From contig CM028379.1 of assembly GCA_013146195.2 (NCBI GenBank), positions 113,392,168 to 113,456,167 on the forward strand: a DNA stretch of 64,000 nt, read 5' to 3'. The notes under the pieces are model-generated. The model saw nothing but the letters and a program-made list of their open reading frames with translations. It ran no database searches and was not told the DNA's origin. How positions within the stretch are numbered: the first letter of the stretch is position 1; the number at the start of each line of letters is the position of its first letter. The stretch is from Codonopsis lanceolata (taxonomy: Eukaryota > Streptophyta > Magnoliopsida > Asterales > Campanulaceae). Shown in pieces: positions 59,501 to 64,000 of the stretch. The position numbers and the translations under genes are program-made.

Positions 59501-60937
59501 AAGTTTGGCAGGAAGCGGATTTATTATCCGAAATGACCGTAGGGGTTGTAATTTGGCATATACTCCCTAAATTTTTAAATTATCGTCTTTATTTTCTTTT
59601 TCATTGTTATAAAATAATTGTTTTCTTTCAAAACTTTCTCATTTAATAAAAAAACGTTTACAACTATACCCTTACTTTTTCTATCTATTTTAATTATGGT
59701 CAAATGTTTAAGGACATTAAAGAAAATCATACATTTCACCAATATTTATAATACAATCAATTACTTTTTTTAAATGGTTTGTCAGATCAAAAGAGATAAT
59801 AATTTAAAAACGAACGAAGCATCATTTTCTTTGGGGATCAAACAAATATGTTTGCTGAAGCTAATGCACTCCATCATGGAATTAAGAAATGCATTGAATT
59901 ACGGTCGGAGAGAGTCGAAGTTGAAATTGATCCGAAAGTCATGGAGAATACAAATCATGTTGGGGCTCATGTTCTTTAGAAAATATTTCCTCCGTTTCAA
60001 GTAAAGAGCCTCCGTTTTAAAATCAAGCTTTTTAAGAAAATAATACTTTTAGTTGCTCATTATTAGTAATAAAGCCTTAGTGGTCTTTGCATTAAAGCCT
60101 CCCCTGAATTCAGCAACGTACCAAGGTACGATACGTTTAGTTGATTCTATCATTTTTTTCAATTAAACTACAGCTTCAGAATATTTTTTTGGTATGGCCT
60201 TTCTCGTATGCACATTTGGAGGATTTTTTAGGGATGGTGGTAAGTGGTATCATACGCAATTTGGTTGCTAGGAAAAGGAGTCAGCCGCTGGTTGAATTAT
60301 GAGAATTGCTGCTGCTTGTGTCATAAACTTAATGTGGACGGTTCTTCTCGCGATAATCCAAGTTTGGCAGGAGGCGGATTTATTATCCGAAATGACCGTG
60401 GGGGTTGTAATTTGGCATATACTCCCTAAATTTTTAAATTATCGTCTTTATTTTCTTTTTCATTCGTTATAAAATAATTGTTTTCTTTCAAAACTTTCTC
60501 ATTTAAGAAAAAAACGTTTACAACTATACCCTTACTTTTTCTACCTATTTTAATTATGGTCAAATGCTTAAGGACATTAAAGAAAATCATACATTTCACC
60601 AATATTTATAATACAATCAATTACTTTTTTTAAATGGTGTGTCAGATCAAAAGAGATAATAAATTAAAAACGAACGAAGCAGCATTTTCTTTGGCGATCA
60701 AACAAATATGTTTGCTGAAGCTAATGCACTCCATCATGGAATTAAGAAATGCATTGAATTACGGTCGGAGAGAGTCGAAGTTGAAATTGATCCGAAGGGA
60801 GTCGAAGTTGAAATTGATCCGAAAGTCATGGAGAATATAAATCATGGTGGGGCTCATGTTCCTTAGAAAATATTTTCTCCGTTTCAAGTAAAGAGTATTC
60901 GTTTTAAAATCAAGCTTTTTAAGAAAATAATACTTTT
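53599..60937 (+). repeat. Satellite array, part 6 (about 8 monomers, 3-monomer higher-order pattern)
   Basis: Recurring ggtatcatacgcaatttgg lies near 54178, 55055, 55928, 56801, 57666, 58542, 59392 and 60251. Marker variants recur every third monomer, about 2.6 kb: ggtgtttgc at 54016, 56638 and 59224; gttcatt at about 55655 and 58266; cgtccttat at about 56118 and 58728; ctccctaaa at about 55221, 57832 and 60422. Many monomers here show short losses at CAG, CTG and CCG words. It ends at tactttt, where unrelated sequence begins. Confidence 0.95.
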
Positions 60938-61770
60938 GATGCTGCACAATCTAGTCTTGGGCCGGTCCTTGCGGTTTATAGGATATCTGGGCTTAACTGA
61001 ATGTGAGAACTCCTAAAACCCTGTCAAAAGAAGAAAACACCTTAGATGGAATGCAAGGCAGGGCCTCGCGAAACCCCTCAGGTGTGAGAGTAAGTATTGA
61101 GCTTAGTTGAAAGCAAAATAACAGGGTTTCGGTATATAGAATAGTGCGTACCTTTCAAATGAGATTTTATGAAGTATATATAGCCTTTCCGGGAGTGTAA
61201 TCCGGTTAAGGCTATGATCACGAGATATTTTAGACCTGTAATACCATAAATGCGGGTTGACCGCAGAACCGAAGGAATCACGACTAAAATCTCTGGATCG
61301 AGGATATTTCGAGATTAATATCGAGCTCAATCGAGCAGCCTTGTTCCCTCGCCGAGTGATGAGAAACTCCCGCTTCGGTGATAGATGTGTGATGATCATC
61401 TCGCGGCTATCCCGCCGGTAATTTCTTTCTCTCCACACACGTGACTATCACGTGCCGGAGCTCGTGCCTCGGCTCGTGACCAAAGTTTGGGCCGAGCTCA
61501 TCAAGGCCCCCTCGCTCCCCTGCTCGGCGAGTATTTATGCTCTACAAGCAGGAGCAATACACTTGTATGATTTTATTATGGTCAAGTGAAGGGAGCCGCT
61601 TTATTGGTGACAGCTTAGTGTATTCGAAGGGCCGCAGGAAACCGAAAAGACGTCAAGTGACTGGCCGCTGTTTTCGAGGTGTGCATTAATGGCGCGGCTT
61701 GATCGGTGCTTCACGCCTTTGTTTGAATTTGTGGGCGCGTGATTTGGGCGCCTTTTTCCCAAAATCACGC
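60938..61770. other. Upstream part of an unidentified unit
   Basis: The sequence changes abruptly from satellite to non-satellite at 60938 (gatgctgcac). About 830 bases contain no credible coding frame and have higher GC than the satellite, including words like acgtgactatcacgtg near 61439. It could be the 5' part of an LTR or the promoter region of a transposon gene. No terminal repeat can be tested because the unit leaves the window. Confidence 0.5.
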
Positions 61771-61771
61771 C

Positions 61772-61779
61772 TATAAAAG
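61772..61779 (+). promoter_or_regulatory. TATA box
   Basis: TATAAAAG lies in cctataaaaggggaaaa, followed by aaccctaac and a CT-rich stretch, a typical plant core promoter and leader arrangement. Coding potential begins about 390 bases downstream. Confidence 0.6.
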
Positions 61780-61960
61780 GGGAAAAACCCTAACTTTTCT
61801 TCTCTTTTACTACCTTCCAACCCTCAATTGCCCCGCCTTGCTCTTGCTATTCCTTTCCTCAGTGGCGATTCTTTGTGCTTAATCAAGAGATTCGTTTCTG
61901 TCATTCTGGATCACTTCAACATTTCAGCTTCTGGCAAATTGATTCCCGTTCAACACACAA

Positions 61961-62095
61961 GTAAGTTTCTCCTGTTTCAATTCTTTTCTGTTCCTTTGAG
62001 CTTTCTGGTTCTGGTTTTCTTCTCTGTGTTCTTCATGTTCATGGTTTTCTGGGTAGATCCTTAGGATTTTCAGTTTAGGCTTGGGTAGTTTGCAG
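61961..62095 (+). other. Probable 5'-UTR intron
   Basis: Donor GTAAGTTTC and acceptor TTTGCAG flank a T-rich 135-base segment between the TATA box and the ATG at 62170. Confidence 0.5.
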
Positions 62096-62169
62096 GGAGA
62101 TCAAGGAAAAACCTTCGAAGAATCATAAGCTTTCGGGATTAATCCGCATTATTGCTCGATCCTGTCAGG

Positions 62170-63890
62170 ATGTCTTCCCCTCTTCGACTTTTTGATGACA
62201 GTTCCGATCATGAGCAAGAAGCTTATGATTATGACCATGGTGCTCAGGAGCATCATTCACCCGTAGATTCTGAGAGAACGGGGTCTGACGTGTTGATTTC
62301 GGAGAGGAGAAATATTCAGGAAGCAAGTAGCCATGCTTTTGTTGTGAATGATGTGACCACCGACCAGGACGAGGTAGACGAAGCGAGCTCGAGTGAGATG
62401 CCCAACCGACGAGGAAGTGGCTGGTCGACCTCGAAGGGTAGAGACCTCGCAACGAGGATTATTTTAATCTCGAGCTCGCTTGCTCACCGGGAGTCCATGG
62501 ACTCGCCTTGTAGAGGTGGGGAACTGGTTTGACTCCATTGGGATTTCCAGGGAAGATTACCGAGGGGTTCCTTATGAATCCGAGATGACTCCTGCTCAGA
62601 TGAGGAGTAAGACCAAAAGAATGATCTTTTTCTATGATTTCTTTCGCCGGGATGCTTTCCGCTAGATCCTTTTGTCGCCGAAGTTCTTAAGGAGACCAAC
62701 GCTGCTCAGTGACCTCCAGCCTACTACGATGCCGATTTCGACGCTTTTAGCGACTTGCCGCCTCGATTGGGTTTGAACCGAGACAACTATTCTCCAAAAC
62801 TTTTCCAATTCACCAAGGACAAGAGATCGGGTAGGATCGTTGGCCGATCAAAAGCCGAGCCCCGAAGTTGTTTACCGAATTTCCCATAAGGTCGATAAGT
62901 GGGACAAAAGGATTGTTGTGGTGGAATCTCTGCCGGGTGGCCATTTGCTCCGACCCCTTATGCGATGAAGCCTCTGACTTATGATCGGTATGCCACCTTT
63001 ACCGGAGAGGATAGGTGTATGGATATGTTGCGAGGAGCGTTGGGAGTGACCGAGCAGGGTCAGGAGTGGTTGATTGACTGAAATCAATCGCAGACCTCTG
63101 ATCTTACGCCCGGCCGGATGTACCCCGCCGCCGTGGAGGGTGTGGTTCCTTTGATCGACATAGCACCCGAGCCCGCTCATCCGCTTGGGGACTTGCCATG
63201 ACCACAAGTTCCCCAAATGAGTGCGAAGCCAGGCGGCGGTCTAGGGGAGATTGTACCCCTCGCTTTTGATTTTGATGATGCCGTATTTACCCTTTATTTT
63301 TATGATGAGTCTCACGAAAAGTATCTCGATATTTTCTAACTTGTTTTCTTTTCGTCTGCAGTGGTGAAAGATATCTTACGACAGAGGAAGATTGAGTTTA
63401 AGGCGAGGTCCGTTGCTCGCCATGGCGAGTTGCTTGGCCGCGAGCACCGCCCTCAAGCCTTACCCAAGGCCCCCTTTTCTCGAAAGGAGTAAAAATCGCC
63501 TCGTGCTTCTGGTTCCTCTACTGAGCCGAGGTCTCCTACTAGGACGGCGCCGACCACCGAGCACTCGTCCCGGAAGAGACCAATTGTGCCCGACTCCCGA
63601 GCAGGAGGCCGAAGCACCCGTCCACGATCAGGGGGGGATGAACCCCAAGAAACAATTCAAGCAGGGTCTAATCCCGCGCCTTCGCCTGTCCTTCCAACGC
63701 CTCCGGTCACGGGCTTCCTCCCCTCGCCGTGAAGAGCCAATACGAGTACTACCCCAGCTTGGCCGAGAGCCACTTCGTGGCGCCCGTATCCCGAGATGGG
63801 GTTAGGGCCCTTGTGAACGAACTCGCCGCCGTCCCCCCTCTCGAAGGAATCAACATTCGTGATCGGGGGACCATGAGCGCCCATGCGTGG
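62170..63890 (+). pseudogene. Transposon-type protein gene, frameshifted, identity uncertain
   Basis: The ATG at 62170 opens an acidic N-terminus (MSSPLRLFDDSSDHEQEAYD) to about 62532. Another frame then continues with NWFDSIGISREDYRGVPYES and FYDFFRRDAF, then a block like DPFVAEVLKE. The next part, about 62899-63081, reads YDRYATFTGEDRCMDMLRGA. A later acceptor-like site, TCGTCTGCAG, ends at 63360, and basic/Pro-rich frames follow. The FFRRDAF and DPFVAEVL layout loosely resembles the plant gypsy-type putative transposon domain (Transposase_28), whose members read like GVRLPLHPF. This is a weak resemblance. Several frame changes exist. It could be the gag-like ORF of a Ty3 element entering from the right or a decayed transposon gene. 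Confidence 0.4.
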
Positions 63891-64000
63891 ATCCCAAAAG
63901 GGTCGCCCACCGATGTTGTTCGTGGTGACGCTGAAACTCCGAATAGCGTGCTGCTCGGGGAGATTGGTTTGTTAGTCAGCGAGGTATGTCATTCCTATTG

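Noticed and set aside
10900..60900. Dozens of recurring 60-95 codon open frames in the satellite, starting MLIISNKALV, MVSYAIWLL or MVCQIKRDNN
   Set aside because: They repeat with the monomer period, overlap in different frames, end at arbitrary stops and do not cover the RNase H blocks in one frame. I treat them as by-products of the satellite, not genes.
10597..64000. tRNA or rRNA genes
   Set aside because: I looked for conserved cloverleaf words and rRNA-like GC-rich blocks and saw none. Primer sites are only short tRNA complements.

Overview
This window is repeat-dense plant nuclear DNA, almost certainly from heterochromatin of an angiosperm. The evidence is the set of element lineages: a Tekay/Del-type Ty3-gypsy chromovirus, a SIRE/Maximus-type Ty1-copia element with an extra 3' gene, an L1-type LINE with a plant RNase H tail, a Helitron, a long-TIR MULE-like element and a non-autonomous Ty3-type LTR element with a tRNA-Asp primer site. 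I recognise no conserved host housekeeping gene, tRNA or rRNA. The species cannot be named from this.

The base layer is a tandem array of a ~885-bp monomer, about 22 monomer equivalents. It runs from 10597 to 60937 and is split by later insertions. Satellite pieces lie at 10597-12818, 17354-23532, 34781-35414, 41392-43804, 45085-45572 and 53599-60937. The monomer carries two blocks of an RVT_3-type RNase H domain, separated by about 280 nt, with all three catalytic acidic residues still present.

Insertions, left to right: a Tekay element on the minus strand (2232-10596) beside a second partial copy (1-2131) and a 100-N gap; a 4.5-kb solo LTR (12819-17353, TSD ATCCG); a decayed SIRE-like copia element (about 23545-34780) with an intron-containing env-like gene; a LINE on the minus strand (35415-41391); a Helitron (43805-45084); and an 8.0-kb non-autonomous LTR element (45573-53598, TSD CCTAT). 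That last element encodes one intact 333-aa protein, and its 3' LTR is interrupted by a MULE-like element (50346-51878, 9-bp TSD TATTTTCTA). From 60938 to the end is a different unit with a TATA box, a probable 5'-UTR intron and a broken transposon-type coding region.

Most coding regions are broken. Many small indels between otherwise near-identical copies fall on CAG/CTG/CCG trinucleotides. This looks at least partly like a sequencing or consensus artefact at CHG-methylated cytosines, so frameshift counts and insertion ages should be read with caution. The observations most worth following are the RNase H-derived satellite and its 3-monomer higher-order structure, the ATG-intron env-like gene, the single-ORF LTR element with four copies of its polypurine motif, and the CHG-linked indel signature.
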